Assembly (NCBI RefSeq): GCF_003259845.1
Contig: NZ_QLMJ01000007.1
Span: 186,001 to 250,000 of the forward strand
Length of the DNA stretch: 64,000 nt
Direction: 5' to 3'
Origin: Actinoplanes lutulentus
Lineage (GTDB): Bacteria > Actinomycetota > Actinomycetes > Mycobacteriales > Micromonosporaceae
In this document: positions 42,586-50,939 of the stretch, one piece after another
How the letters are laid out: the number at the start of each line of letters is the position of its first letter
Numbering within the stretch: position 1 is the first letter of the stretch
Notes under the pieces: model-generated
Database searches by the model: none
Told to the model about the DNA's origin: nothing
Seen by the model: only the letters and a program-made list of their open reading frames with translations
Translations under genes and position numbers: made by a program

Positions 42586-43353
42586 TTACGCCCCGAGAGC
42601 GTGGTAGCCCCCGTCGACGTGCACAACCTCACCCGTGGTCGCCGGGAAGAAATCGGAGAGCAGTGCGCAAATGGCCCGCGCGGTCGGCTCCGGGTCGCTG
42701 AGGTCCCAGCCGAGCGGCGAACGCTCCGCCCACGCCTCCTCGAACTGCGAGAAGCCCGGGATCGACTTGGCGGCCATCGTGCGCAGCGGGCCGGCCGAGA
42801 CCAGGTTGCTGCGGATGCCCTGCTTGCCGAGGTGCAGCGCGAGGTACCGGTTCGCGGACTCCAGGCCGGCCTTCGCCACGCCCATCCAGTCGTAGACCGG
42901 CCACGCCTTTGTGGCGTCGAAGGTCAGGCCGACGACCGAGCCACCCCGGCCCATCAGCGGCAGCGCCGCCATGGCGAGAGACTTGTACGAGAACGTGGAG
43001 ATGTGCAGCGCCGTTGCCACGTCATCCCACGGAGCGTCCAGGAACCCGCCGCCGAGGCAGCTCTGCGGGGCGAAACCGATCGAGTGGAGCACGCCGTCGA
43101 GCCCGTCGACGTGCTCGCGGACCTTGTCGGCCAGCCCGTCCAGGTGCTCCTGGTTCGTCACGTCGAGCTCGATCACCGGGGCCGGCTCGGGCAGACGCTT
43201 GGCGATCCGCTCGACCAGCGAGAGCCGGCCGAAGCCGGTCAGCACCACGGTCGCGCCGTTCTCCTGAGCGACCTTCGCCGCCGAGAACGCGATCGAGGCG
43301 TCGGTGATGACACCCGTGATGAGCAGCCGTTTACCGGCCAGAAGTCCAGACAC
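42586..43353 (-). CDS. inhA: Enoyl-ACP reductase, InhA/FabI
   Basis: 255 residues, NADH-dependent enoyl-ACP reductase of fatty-acid synthase II. Glycine-rich SGLLAGKRLLITGVITDASI at the N-terminus and catalytic Tyr154/Lys161 (VYDWMGVAK). Closest in look to mycobacterial InhA. Starts at GTG 43353 after AGGAGAG, 32 bases behind fabG. Confidence 0.93.
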   Translation of the reverse strand: MSGLLAGKRLLITGVITDASIAFSAAKVAQENGATVVLTGFGRLSLVERIAKRLPEPAPVIELDVTNQEHLDGLADKVREHVDGLDGVLHSIGFAPQSCLGGGFLDAPWDDVATALHISTFSYKSLAMAALPLMGRGGSVVGLTFDATKAWPVYDWMGVAKAGLESANRYLALHLGKQGIRSNLVSAGPLRTMAAKSIPGFSQFEEAWAERSPLGWDLSDPEPTARAICALLSDFFPATTGEVVHVDGGYHALGA

Positions 43354-43385
43354 GTAATTCTCTCCTGAAAAAATACCCGGGCTGA

Positions 43386-44090
43386 TCAGTGACCCATTCC
43401 GAGGCCACCGTCGACAGGCAGCACGGCGCCCGAGATGTAAGCCGCGCTGTCACTGGCCAGGAAGGTCACCGCGGCGGCGACCTCGTCCACGCTCGCGAGG
43501 CGCCCGGCCGGGACTGACTTGATGATTTCTGCTTTGCGGGACTCCGACAGCACTGCTGTCATCTCGGTCTCGATGAAGCCGGGCGCCACCACGTTCGCGG
43601 TGATGTTGCGGGTGCCCAGCTCGCGGGTGATGCTGCGGGCCATGCCGACCAGGCCGGCCTTGCTCGCCGCGTAATTCACCTGTCCGGGTCCGCCGTACAG
43701 GCCGACGACCGAGGAAATGAAGATCATCCGGCCCCACTTGGCGCGCAGCATCTTGCCGCTGGCCCGCTTCGCGCAGCGGTACGCGCCGGTCAGGTTGGTG
43801 TCGATGACCCGCTCGAACTGATCCTCGGACATCCGGAGCAGGAGCGTGTCGTCGGTGATGCCGGCGTTCGCGACGAGGACCTCGACCGGACCCAGCTCGT
43901 TCTCAACGAACGTGAACGCGGCGTCGACGGCCGCGTTGTCGGTGATGTCGCACTGCACCCCGAACAGGCCATCCGGCACGCCCGAGCCGCGGTGCGTCAC
44001 GGCGACACGGTCGCCCTGCTTGGCGAACGCCTGCGCGATGGCCAGACCGATGCCGCGGTTTCCTCCGGTCACCAGAACGGTGCGAGCCAC
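43386..44090 (-). CDS. fabG: 3-oxoacyl-ACP reductase FabG/MabA
   Basis: 234 residues, short-chain dehydrogenase. TGGNRGIG cofactor loop, VANAGITD, ISSVVGLYGG and the catalytic Tyr/Lys of YAASKAG. I place the start at GTG 44090, since AAGGAG is six bases before it; an ATG 17 codons earlier would put that site inside the gene. First gene of the FAS-II/haem operon. Confidence 0.92.
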   Translation of the reverse strand: MARTVLVTGGNRGIGLAIAQAFAKQGDRVAVTHRGSGVPDGLFGVQCDITDNAAVDAAFTFVENELGPVEVLVANAGITDDTLLLRMSEDQFERVIDTNLTGAYRCAKRASGKMLRAKWGRMIFISSVVGLYGGPGQVNYAASKAGLVGMARSITRELGTRNITANVVAPGFIETEMTAVLSESRKAEIIKSVPAGRLASVDEVAAAVTFLASDSAAYISGAVLPVDGGLGMGH

Positions 44091-44186
44091 AACCCACTCC
44101 TTCGACGAGGTCATACCCAGGTAGGGGGTGCCGGGTGGCACCGCAGGGTCACGACAGCCTCAGCGCAGCGTCGTAACCTGCTGGGA

Positions 44187-45410
44187 ATGGAGACTAACGG
44201 CCCCGGCAGTCGCGGCGGCGTGACGGGGCCGCTGACTTACCTAACGTTCAAACAGGAGATCCGCAGGCCACCGGCCCGGCGCCGGCGTTACCGGAACGCG
44301 TTGCCGCTGCTCCTGCTGGGGCTGGCCGGCCTCGGACTGGTCGCCGGCAACTTCCTGACCCAGGTCCGTGGACTGGACGGGCCGACCGCCGCGCTGATCG
44401 CGATCGGGTCGGTGCTGCCGGTGCTGGTCGCGTACCGCCGGCCGGTGATGGCCTGGCGGCTGGCCTTCCTGATGCTGTTCGCCGGCACCATCGACGCGCA
44501 GCCGAACGAGCCCTGGCCGTGGAACACCGTGCAGATCATCGGCGCGCTGGTCGTCCTCTTCCGGCTGGCCGCCACGAACGAGTCGCTGGTGACCATCTGG
44601 GCAGTCTCGCTCACCGTCATCCCGGTCTTCATCTTCGCGCCGGACGCCAACGCGTGGGGCGCGGCGCTGCTGATCGCCGTCGTCGCCGCGATCGGCGACA
44701 TCATCTCCCGGCGGCGCAGCACCCGGGAGATGCTGGCCGAGCAGTCCGAGCTCAACGAACTGGAACGGGCCAAACGAGCGGTACTCGAAGAACGCGCCCG
44801 GATCGCCCGGGAGATGCACGACGTGGTGGCCCACCACATGTCGATGATCGCGGTGCAGGCGGAGACCGCGCCGTACCGGATCGAGGGCCTTCCGGACGCG
44901 GCTCGCGAAGAGCTGACCACGATCGCGGCGGCGGCCCGGGAGGCACTCACCGACATGCGGCGCCTGCTGGGAGTGCTGCGCGCGGAACAGGACCAGGCGC
45001 TCACCGCGCCACAGCCTGGGTACGCGCAAATCGCCGACCTGGTCAGCACAGCGCAACGAGCCGGGCTGCCGGTGTCGGCCGAGATCCAGGATCTTGCCGA
45101 CCTGCCCGAGACGGTGGGGCTCACGGCGTACCGCATCGTGCAGGAAGCGCTGGCGAACGCGGCGCGGCACGCGCCTGGCGGCCCGGTGCGGCTCGCTGCT
45201 CGCGCTGATCCGGCCTCGCTGGAGTTGCGCGTGCACAACAGGATGACCGTGGAAACCACCGGCGGCGACGGTCATGGCCTGATCGGCATGCGGGAACGGG
45301 TCGCGCTTCTCGGTGGCGAACTCGACGCCGGTCCGGACGGCGAGGGTGGATATCAGGTCGTGGCGACGATCCCCCGGCAACACGAGAGAACGCAGCGGGA
45401 GCGCGCATGA
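44187..45410 (+). CDS. Sensor histidine kinase, NarL-type (HisKA_3)
   Basis: 407 residues. Polar N-terminus, six closely packed helices (about 35-175) with almost no external loops, a short coiled coil, then the HisKA_3 box ARIAREMHDVVAHHMSMI, and an ATPase domain (QEALANAARHA; GGDGHGLIGMRERV). Membrane-embedded sensor, DesK-like in layout. ATG at 44187 (METNGPGSRG). Overlaps the response regulator by ATGA. Confidence 0.9.
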   Translation: METNGPGSRGGVTGPLTYLTFKQEIRRPPARRRRYRNALPLLLLGLAGLGLVAGNFLTQVRGLDGPTAALIAIGSVLPVLVAYRRPVMAWRLAFLMLFAGTIDAQPNEPWPWNTVQIIGALVVLFRLAATNESLVTIWAVSLTVIPVFIFAPDANAWGAALLIAVVAAIGDIISRRRSTREMLAEQSELNELERAKRAVLEERARIAREMHDVVAHHMSMIAVQAETAPYRIEGLPDAAREELTTIAAAAREALTDMRRLLGVLRAEQDQALTAPQPGYAQIADLVSTAQRAGLPVSAEIQDLADLPETVGLTAYRIVQEALANAARHAPGGPVRLAARADPASLELRVHNRMTVETTGGDGHGLIGMRERVALLGGELDAGPDGEGGYQVVATIPRQHERTQRERA

Positions 45411-46069
45411 TCAAGGTCTTGATCGCGGACGACCAGGCGATGGTCCGGCAGGGGTTCGGCGCGCTGCTCGCCGCCCAGCCCGACCTGCTCGTCGTCGGCG
45501 ACGCGGCGAACGGCGCCGACGCGGTCACCGAGGTTCGCAGGCTCGCCCCGGACGTCGTACTCATGGATGTCCGGATGCCGGTGATGGACGGCCTGGAGGC
45601 GACCCGGCGGCTGGTGGGCGGGAATCCGGCCGGCGGGCCGAAGGTGTTGATTCTCACCACGTTCGATCTCGACGACTACGTCTACGAGGCACTGCGCGCC
45701 GGCGCGAGCGGCTTCCTCCTCAAGGACGCACCCGCCGCTGACCTGGTCAACGCGGTACGCGTGGTCGCCTCCGGCGAAGCGTTGCTGGCGCCGTCGGTGA
45801 CCCGGCGGCTGATCGCCGAGTTCGCCGCCCGGCCGCACCCGAACCGGCCGCGGCCGGTCGTGCTCAACGCGCTGACCCCGCGGGAGACCGACGTGCTGCG
45901 GCTGATCGCGCGGGGCCGGTCCAACCAGGAGATCGCCGCTGACCTGGTCGTCGCCGAACAGACCGTGAAGACCCACATCGGCCGGATCCTCGGCAAGCTC
46001 GGGCTGCGCGACCGGGCGCAGGCCGTGGTGCTCGCTTACGAGACCGGCCTGGTCGCCGCCGGGGAATAA
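45407..46069 (+). CDS. NarL/LuxR-family response regulator
   Basis: 220 residues: receiver domain with D54 (LMDVRMP) and DDQ acidic pocket, then a LuxR helix-turn-helix (LTPRETDVLRLIARGRSNQE, IAADLVVAEQTVKTHIGRIL). Partner of the kinase encoded just before it. The region downstream (46070-46466) holds two micro-ORFs that might be its targets. Confidence 0.93.
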   Translation: MIKVLIADDQAMVRQGFGALLAAQPDLLVVGDAANGADAVTEVRRLAPDVVLMDVRMPVMDGLEATRRLVGGNPAGGPKVLILTTFDLDDYVYEALRAGASGFLLKDAPAADLVNAVRVVASGEALLAPSVTRRLIAEFAARPHPNRPRPVVLNALTPRETDVLRLIARGRSNQEIAADLVVAEQTVKTHIGRILGKLGLRDRAQAVVLAYETGLVAAGE

Positions 46070-46146
46070 CTGATCGAGTGACCCGATTTTCTTAGGTGCG
46101 ACTTAAGGGGTACGCTCCCACACTGTTCCCAGGGCCCGAACGAGCT
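46070..46146 (+). promoter_or_regulatory. Leader region before a 17-codon ORF
   Basis: 77 bases after the regulator stop, less GC-rich than the genes around it (GATTTTCTTAGG and ACTTAAGGGGTACG). TACGCT near 46111 could be a -10 element. Probably the promoter and 5' end of the leader RNA that follows. Confidence 0.3.
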
Positions 46147-46148
46147 AT

Positions 46149-46181
46149 GGAGGTGATCGCTGTGCGAGATAGCGATCCTCC
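46149..46181 (+). promoter_or_regulatory. Hairpin sequestering a ribosome-binding site
   Basis: GGAGG plus ATCGCT (46149-46161, two-base bulge) pairs with AGCGATCCTCC (46171-46181) around a 9-base loop. The GGAGG ribosome site lies in the stem and the GTG start codon opens the loop. A ribosome on the ORF, or a ligand, would be needed to alter it. Confidence 0.55.
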
Positions 46182-46215
46182 TAGTCGTGGCCGGGACGCT
46201 CGTCAGCGTTTCTGA
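46162..46215 (+). CDS. Putative 17-residue leader peptide
   Basis: GTG at 46162, eight bases after a perfect GGAGG, encodes MRDSDPPSRGRDARQRF and stops at TGA. An in-frame ATG at 46147 would add five residues. The peptide is Arg/Asp-rich and ends RQRF. The tight ribosome-site hairpin over its start suggests a regulatory leader (attenuator or translation-coupled uORF). I do not recognise a known leader family with certainty. Confidence 0.45.
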   Translation: MRDSDPPSRGRDARQRF

Positions 46216-46375
46216 CCGCTGACCAGATTTCTCCCACCAGCATCCACCGGTTCTGCCGCCTTACGCCCGGCCGGCCGGCAACGTCGCATGCGCCGCGACG
46301 CCGGATGCCGGCTTGGCCGCGACCGTGACCTGCGCGTTTCAGTTTCGCTCAGTCGCCAGCGGAAGCGGGTTGATC

Positions 46376-46459
46376 ATGAAGAACCTCGTTGCACCTCTCG
46401 GATTCACCCTGCTGTCGGTATGGGTGGTCATGCTTTTCGTTCTCGCCCACAACTCTTAG
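46376..46459 (+). CDS. Putative 27-residue membrane micro-protein
   Basis: ATG at 46376 opens a 27-codon frame: MKNLVAPLG, then a single helix FTLLSVWVVMLFVLA and the end HNS. GGAAG lies about ten bases upstream. Composition is that of a real one-helix peptide rather than a chance GC-rich frame. It follows the leader-like ORF by 160 bases on the same strand, so it may be the gene the leader controls. Ends seven bases before the convergent VWA gene. Confidence 0.45.
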   Translation: MKNLVAPLGFTLLSVWVVMLFVLAHNS

Positions 46460-46466
46460 TCCTCTG

Positions 46467-47417
46467 TCAGGGCAGTCTCGACGTCCACAGCAGGCTCAGG
46501 CCCGCGCCCAGCAGGCCGAGCAGCAGGCCGGCTCCGGCGTACCACTGGGTCACCTCGCGCGGTTCGGTCCGGTGGCCGATCGAACTGCCCATGTCCTCGT
46601 AGACCTGCTTGAGCTCGCTCACCGAAGCGGCCTCGTAGAAATAGCCCTTGGTGCTTTCCGCCAGCTCCTGCAACGACAGCCGGTCCACCGGCACCCGCTG
46701 CACCGAACCACGGATGTCCACCACACCGGTGTCGGTGCCGAACGCGATCGTCGACACCGGCACGTTCGCCTGCGAGGCCGCGGTCGCCGCGTCCTCGATC
46801 GACCGGCCCGACGTACGGTAACCGTCGGAGAGCAGCACGACCCGGGCCGGCGGGGCGCCGTCCGCGCCGTCCGACGGCACCGAGCGGATCGCGTCCAGCG
46901 ACGTGAACACGGCCTCACCGGTCGCGGTCGCCTCGGCCAGCGTCAGCCCGTCGATCGCGGAGATCACCGCGGACCGGTCCTTCGACGGCGGGACCAGCAC
47001 GTTCGCCGCTTTCGCGAACGAGACCAGGCCCAGGTTGTAGGTGGCCGGCAACTCGTTCACGAACGCTTTCGCCGCCTCCTGCGCGGCCTCGATGCGGCTC
47101 GGCGCCACGTCGTCAGCCTGCATCGAGAGCGACACGTCGATGGCGAGCATCACCGTGGCGCGTTCCAGAGGCTGCTCGGTGTCGACCGACGGACGGGCGG
47201 TCGCCGCCGCCAGCGCGCCGAGCATCAGCAGGAACGCGGCAGCCGACACGTGCCGGCGCCAGCCCAGGCCTTTCGGCGCGAGGGTGCGCAGCAGGTCGAC
47301 GTTGGTGAACCGCATCGCGTAGTTGCGTTTGCGGAACTGCCGCCAGACGTAGAGGCCGGCCATGCCGAGCACCGGCAGGATCGTCAGCAGCCACCACGGC
47401 GCCAGGAAACGGATCAT
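46467..47417 (-). CDS. VWA-domain membrane protein (BatA-like)
   Basis: 316 residues. Two N-terminal helices (FLAPWWLLTILPVLGMAGLY; AAAFLLMLGALAAATA), a von Willebrand A domain with MIDAS D94-V-S96-L-S98, and a C-terminal helix. Works with MoxR and DUF58 proteins; the trio is thought to act as a chaperone system for extracytoplasmic or metal-loaded proteins. Overlaps the DUF58 gene by four bases. Confidence 0.88.
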   Translation of the reverse strand: MIRFLAPWWLLTILPVLGMAGLYVWRQFRKRNYAMRFTNVDLLRTLAPKGLGWRRHVSAAAFLLMLGALAAATARPSVDTEQPLERATVMLAIDVSLSMQADDVAPSRIEAAQEAAKAFVNELPATYNLGLVSFAKAANVLVPPSKDRSAVISAIDGLTLAEATATGEAVFTSLDAIRSVPSDGADGAPPARVVLLSDGYRTSGRSIEDAATAASQANVPVSTIAFGTDTGVVDIRGSVQRVPVDRLSLQELAESTKGYFYEAASVSELKQVYEDMGSSIGHRTEPREVTQWYAGAGLLLGLLGAGLSLLWTSRLP

Positions 47418-48418
47418 CGTGTGGTCCCTCGGGTGCGGGCGTGGCGTTGAGCCGCCACGAAACGGACCATGTCGAGCAGCCAGTCGGTGTCGGTGCGCAG
47501 CCGCAGGTGAGCCGCGCCGCCGGCACGCAAGGCGCGGGCGATGGCGGCCCGCTGCTCACCGGCCGCCTCGGCGTAACGCTGTCGAAGTTTCGGATCGGCG
47601 GTCTGCACCTCGTGCAGGTCACCGGACTCGGGATCGGCCAGGGTCAGCACGCCGACGTCCGGCAGCTCCAACTCTCGCGGATCGACCACCTCGATCGCCA
47701 GCACGTCGTGCCGGACACCGAGCTTGCGCATCGGCCGCGCCCAGGACTCCACCGGTGCCAGAAAATCGGAGATCACCACTGCAACACCACGGCGGCGCGG
47801 CGGCCGATTCAGCATCTCGATCAACTCGCCCAGGTCGGCGCGCCCGGGCTGGATGCGAGTGCGCGCGATCGCCCGCAGCAGCCCCTGCGCCTCCTTGCGG
47901 CCGGGACGCGCCGGCATCCGGACCATCGGCGAGCTCGGCGGCTGGCTCGGCGCCGTCGCCGCCTTGCGGCGCCACCAGCTCGCGCTTTTCTGCGGTACGC
48001 CCGAACCGGTGCCGACCACCGCGCCGATCCGGTTGCCGCCCCGTGCGGTGAGGTGCGTGACCGCGGTGGCCGCGGCGATCACCAGATCACTCTTGAGCCA
48101 GCGTGCCGTGCCGAAGTCCAGACTGGCCGAGAGGTCGATCGCCATCCACGTCTCGAGTTCCCGGTCGGCGACCGTGCGGCGCACGTGCGGCTGGGTGGTG
48201 CGTGCCGTGACCGGCCAGTCCATCCGGCGGACGTCGTCGCCCGGGCGGTACTCCCGGGACTCGCCGGCCTCGGTGCCCGGTCCGGGCAGCAGGCCGACGT
48301 AATCACCCTGGAGCAGCCCGTCGAGTTTGCGGGTGACCAGCAGCTGGAGGCGGCCGAGGACAGCCTCGGCCCGCGCCGACTCATCCGGCGCGACGGGCGT
48401 CTGGCCCGGGGCGGTCAC
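47414..48418 (-). CDS. DUF58 protein of the MoxR operon
   Basis: 334 residues, soluble. DUF58 signature GDYVGLLPGPGTEAGESREY, then RPGDDVRRMDWPVTARTTQP, followed by a VWA-like half (MAIDLSASLDFGTA; VVISDFLAP). Coupled to MoxR upstream and the VWA protein downstream by four-base overlaps. Confidence 0.9.
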   Translation of the reverse strand: MTAPGQTPVAPDESARAEAVLGRLQLLVTRKLDGLLQGDYVGLLPGPGTEAGESREYRPGDDVRRMDWPVTARTTQPHVRRTVADRELETWMAIDLSASLDFGTARWLKSDLVIAAATAVTHLTARGGNRIGAVVGTGSGVPQKSASWWRRKAATAPSQPPSSPMVRMPARPGRKEAQGLLRAIARTRIQPGRADLGELIEMLNRPPRRRGVAVVISDFLAPVESWARPMRKLGVRHDVLAIEVVDPRELELPDVGVLTLADPESGDLHEVQTADPKLRQRYAEAAGEQRAAIARALRAGGAAHLRLRTDTDWLLDMVRFVAAQRHARTRGTTR

Positions 48419-49827
48419 TGCTGGCCGTGCCAGCCCTGCGGGCCGCCGGCCTGGTGGCCGCCGGGGCTCTGATCGCCGGGGTTCTGGCCGGGCTGTGCCG
48501 CGCCGGGCTGCTGTCCCGCGCCGGGCTGAGCGCCGCCGGCGTGTGCGCCGCCGGGCTGGCCTGCGCCGGCGTGTGCGCCGCCGGGCTGGCCTCCGCCGAA
48601 CTGTGCTCCGCCGGCCTGGGGGTAGGGCTGCTGCTGGCGAGGGTCGAAGACCGCGGCCGGGACACCGCTGGTCGGCTGGATCTGCGGTGCGCCGTGACCG
48701 TTGAAGCCGCCGGCCGGACCGCTGGGGAAGCCGCCGTTGAGATTGCCGTTGGGGTTGCCACCATGGTTGCCGCCGTGGTTGCCGTTCGGGCTGGCGCCCT
48801 GGCGGGACGCGACCGACGGCATCGGGACGGTCTGCATGATCCGGGCGACGATGTGGTCGGCCGGGATGTCGTCGGCGAGCGCGTCGTAACTGAGCACCAG
48901 GCGGTGCCGCAGGATGTCCGGCGCGATGTCCTGAAGGTCCTGCGGCAGCGCGTAGTCACGGCCGCGGAGCAGCGCGAGGGCCCGGGTGGCCCGGACGATG
49001 CCGAGCGAGGCACGGGGGCTCGCGCCGTACTGAATCAGCTGCGCCACGTCGGGCATGCCGTGCTGGGCCGGGGCACGGGTCGCGAGGACCAGCCGGACCG
49101 TGTAGTCGACCAGCGCGTTGTGCACGAAGACCTGGTCGGCGCGGCGCTGCAGGGCGAGCAGGTCCTCGGAGGTGAAGACCTGTTTCGGCTCCGGCGCGCT
49201 CACGCCCATCCGGTAGACGATCTCGCGTTCCTCGGTGTCCGTCGGGTAACCCACGATGATCTTCATGAGGAAGCGGTCCCGCTGGGCCTCGGGCAGCGGG
49301 TAGACACCCTCCTGCTCGATCGGGTTCTGTGTCGCCATCACCAGGAACGGGTCGGGGACCGCGTGGCTCTTGCCGCCGATCGACACCTGGTGCTCGGCCA
49401 TCACCTCGAGCAGCGCCGACTGCACCTTGGCCGGAGCCCGGTTGATCTCGTCGGCAAGCAGGAAGTTCACAAAGACGGGGCCGAGCTCCACGTCGAACTG
49501 CTCGCTCGACTGCCGGTAGATCCGGGTGCCGACGATGTCGGCCGGGACCAGGTCAGGGGTGAACTGCACCCGGGAGAACGAACCACCGACCACCTTGGCC
49601 AGGGTCTCCACGGCAAGGGTCTTGGCCACGCCGGGAACACCCTCGATCAGGCAGTGGCCGCGGGCGAGCAGCGCCACGAACATCCGCTCGACCATCCGGT
49701 CCTGGCCGACGATGACCCGTTTCACCTCGAACATGGCCCGCTCTAGCTGTGACGCGTCCTGCGCGGGCGTGACCGGCGCCAGGGCGCCGGGACTGGTCTC
49801 GGTCTCGGGCATGCTCGGCTGGGACAC
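48415..49827 (-). CDS. MoxR-family AAA+ ATPase with Gly/Gln/Pro-rich tail
   Basis: 470 residues. AAA core in the first 330: Walker A IEGVPGVAKT, Walker B LLADEINRAP, sensor ATQNPIEQEG. The last 130 or so residues are low complexity, with repeated GNHGG, GGAHAG and GAGQPGG units from tandem DNA repeats at about 48520-48610. GTG at 49827 chosen (GGAGG just upstream). Drives the DUF58 and VWA partners encoded next. Confidence 0.9.
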   Translation of the reverse strand: MSQPSMPETETSPGALAPVTPAQDASQLERAMFEVKRVIVGQDRMVERMFVALLARGHCLIEGVPGVAKTLAVETLAKVVGGSFSRVQFTPDLVPADIVGTRIYRQSSEQFDVELGPVFVNFLLADEINRAPAKVQSALLEVMAEHQVSIGGKSHAVPDPFLVMATQNPIEQEGVYPLPEAQRDRFLMKIIVGYPTDTEEREIVYRMGVSAPEPKQVFTSEDLLALQRRADQVFVHNALVDYTVRLVLATRAPAQHGMPDVAQLIQYGASPRASLGIVRATRALALLRGRDYALPQDLQDIAPDILRHRLVLSYDALADDIPADHIVARIMQTVPMPSVASRQGASPNGNHGGNHGGNPNGNLNGGFPSGPAGGFNGHGAPQIQPTSGVPAAVFDPRQQQPYPQAGGAQFGGGQPGGAHAGAGQPGGAHAGGAQPGAGQQPGAAQPGQNPGDQSPGGHQAGGPQGWHGQQ

Positions 49828-50097
49828 CGGTCCTCCACAACGGTCGTGATACGCCGACATGGATGCCGACGTTCAAGACTTACACGACAGACAACACCAC
49901 ACGGCTGGGAGGTTCCTAAGAAGTCTTCCGGCCGCACTTGCCCATTCTGGTCATCAGGGCTGTCACCTCCCCGTCATCATCGCCTCTGCCAGCAACGACC
50001 GCAGCCCTGAGCGCAAGAGGCCGGTCGTGTTGATCTTTCTGCGCGATCCGCCGGATCGGGCACCGTCACCGGGTGGATCCGCGCGGATTTGGAGCGT
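49828..50097. other. Divergent promoter region of moxR and the zinc-ribbon-like gene
   Basis: No gene. GGAGGTTCC and TCACCTCCCC stretches occur, and TTGATC at about 50032 could serve the rightward promoter. Nothing firmer seen. Confidence 0.35.
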
Positions 50098-50145
50098 GTA
50101 GCATTTCCCTTGTCGCCGGGCGGCTTCCCCCGTGGCCGCCCGGCG
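50098..50145 (+). promoter_or_regulatory. Candidate -10 and strong 5' leader hairpin
   Basis: TAGCAT at 50098-50103 fits a -10 element. Right after it a perfect 11-bp stem CGCCGGGCGGC (50114-50124) / GCCGCCCGGCG (50135-50145) would lie at the very 5' end of the transcript for the gene at 50196. Possible mRNA stabiliser or attenuator. Confidence 0.4.
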
Positions 50146-50195
50146 CTAACTCTTCCTCCCAAGGGCAATCTGGCCCACTCCGTAAGGTGTTCGGA

Positions 50196-50417
50196 ATGGT
50201 TGAGGATCTATCACCCCAGTGCTCCGCCAAGGGTTGCCGCCTTCCCGCGGCCTGGCAGCTGCATTGGAACAATCCGAAACTGCACACCCCGGACCGCCGC
50301 AAAGTCTGGCTGGCCTGCGCGGATCACCGCGAGACGCTCGGCGCCTTCCTCGAAGCGCGGCGCTTCCTGCGAGAGGTCACACCCTTCACGGCGGCAGGAG
50401 ATGCGGTCATCTCATAG
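50196..50417 (+). CDS. Small Cys/His protein, putative zinc ribbon
   Basis: 73 residues. CSAKGC near the N-terminus and CADH in the middle give three cysteines and a histidine, a likely zinc site. WQLHWNNPKLHTPDRRKVWL and LGAFLEARRFLREV are the conserved parts. The family occurs widely in actinobacteria next to bPH2 membrane proteins and is often misnamed acetone carboxylase. ATG 50196 after AAGG. Function unknown. Confidence 0.75.
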   Translation: MVEDLSPQCSAKGCRLPAAWQLHWNNPKLHTPDRRKVWLACADHRETLGAFLEARRFLREVTPFTAAGDAVIS

Positions 50418-50426
50418 GCTTCATAT

Positions 50427-50939
50427 GTGAGCGAGCCGCCCAGCACCACAGTCGATGCCCTCGAACCGTGGCCCGACACGGTCGAATGGCGCCCCGTCTC
50501 CCCCAAACTGATCGTCGTGGAGCTGATCGGCCTGGCCGTCTGGCTCGCGGTTTTCACCGCCGGCCTCGGCATCGCCTGGTTCTTCAGCCGCCATCCCGGC
50601 TGGCTCATCGGGATCGGCGTGGTCCTGCTGCTCGGCGTCTGGCGCGCCGTCGTCCACGTGCGGGCCGTGCGCGCCTGGGGATATGCCGAACGCGACAACG
50701 ACCTCCTGGTCCGGCACGGCCTGCTGCTCCGCCATCTTTCGATCGTTCCGTACGCGCGGATGCAGTACGTCGACGTCACCGCAGGACCGCTGGAGCGGGC
50801 GTTCGGGCTGGCCACCGTGCAGCTGCACACCGCGGCGGCGGCCAGTGACGCCCGGGTGCCGGGGTTGCCGCCCGAGGAGGCGTCCCGGCTGCGTGACCGG
50901 TTGACCGCCCTCGGCGAGGACCGGGCCGAGGGCCTGTGA
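50427..50939 (+). CDS. bPH2-domain membrane protein (YdbS-like)
   Basis: 170 residues. Two helices (LIVVELIGLAVWLAVFTAGL; LIGIGVVLLLGVW) then a bacterial PH domain (ERDNDLLVRHGLLLRHLSIV; PYARMQYVDVTAGPLERAFG). First half of the YdbS/YdbT pair, coupled to the next gene by a four-base overlap. Role in the envelope unknown. Confidence 0.87.
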   Translation: MSEPPSTTVDALEPWPDTVEWRPVSPKLIVVELIGLAVWLAVFTAGLGIAWFFSRHPGWLIGIGVVLLLGVWRAVVHVRAVRAWGYAERDNDLLVRHGLLLRHLSIVPYARMQYVDVTAGPLERAFGLATVQLHTAAAASDARVPGLPPEEASRLRDRLTALGEDRAEGL

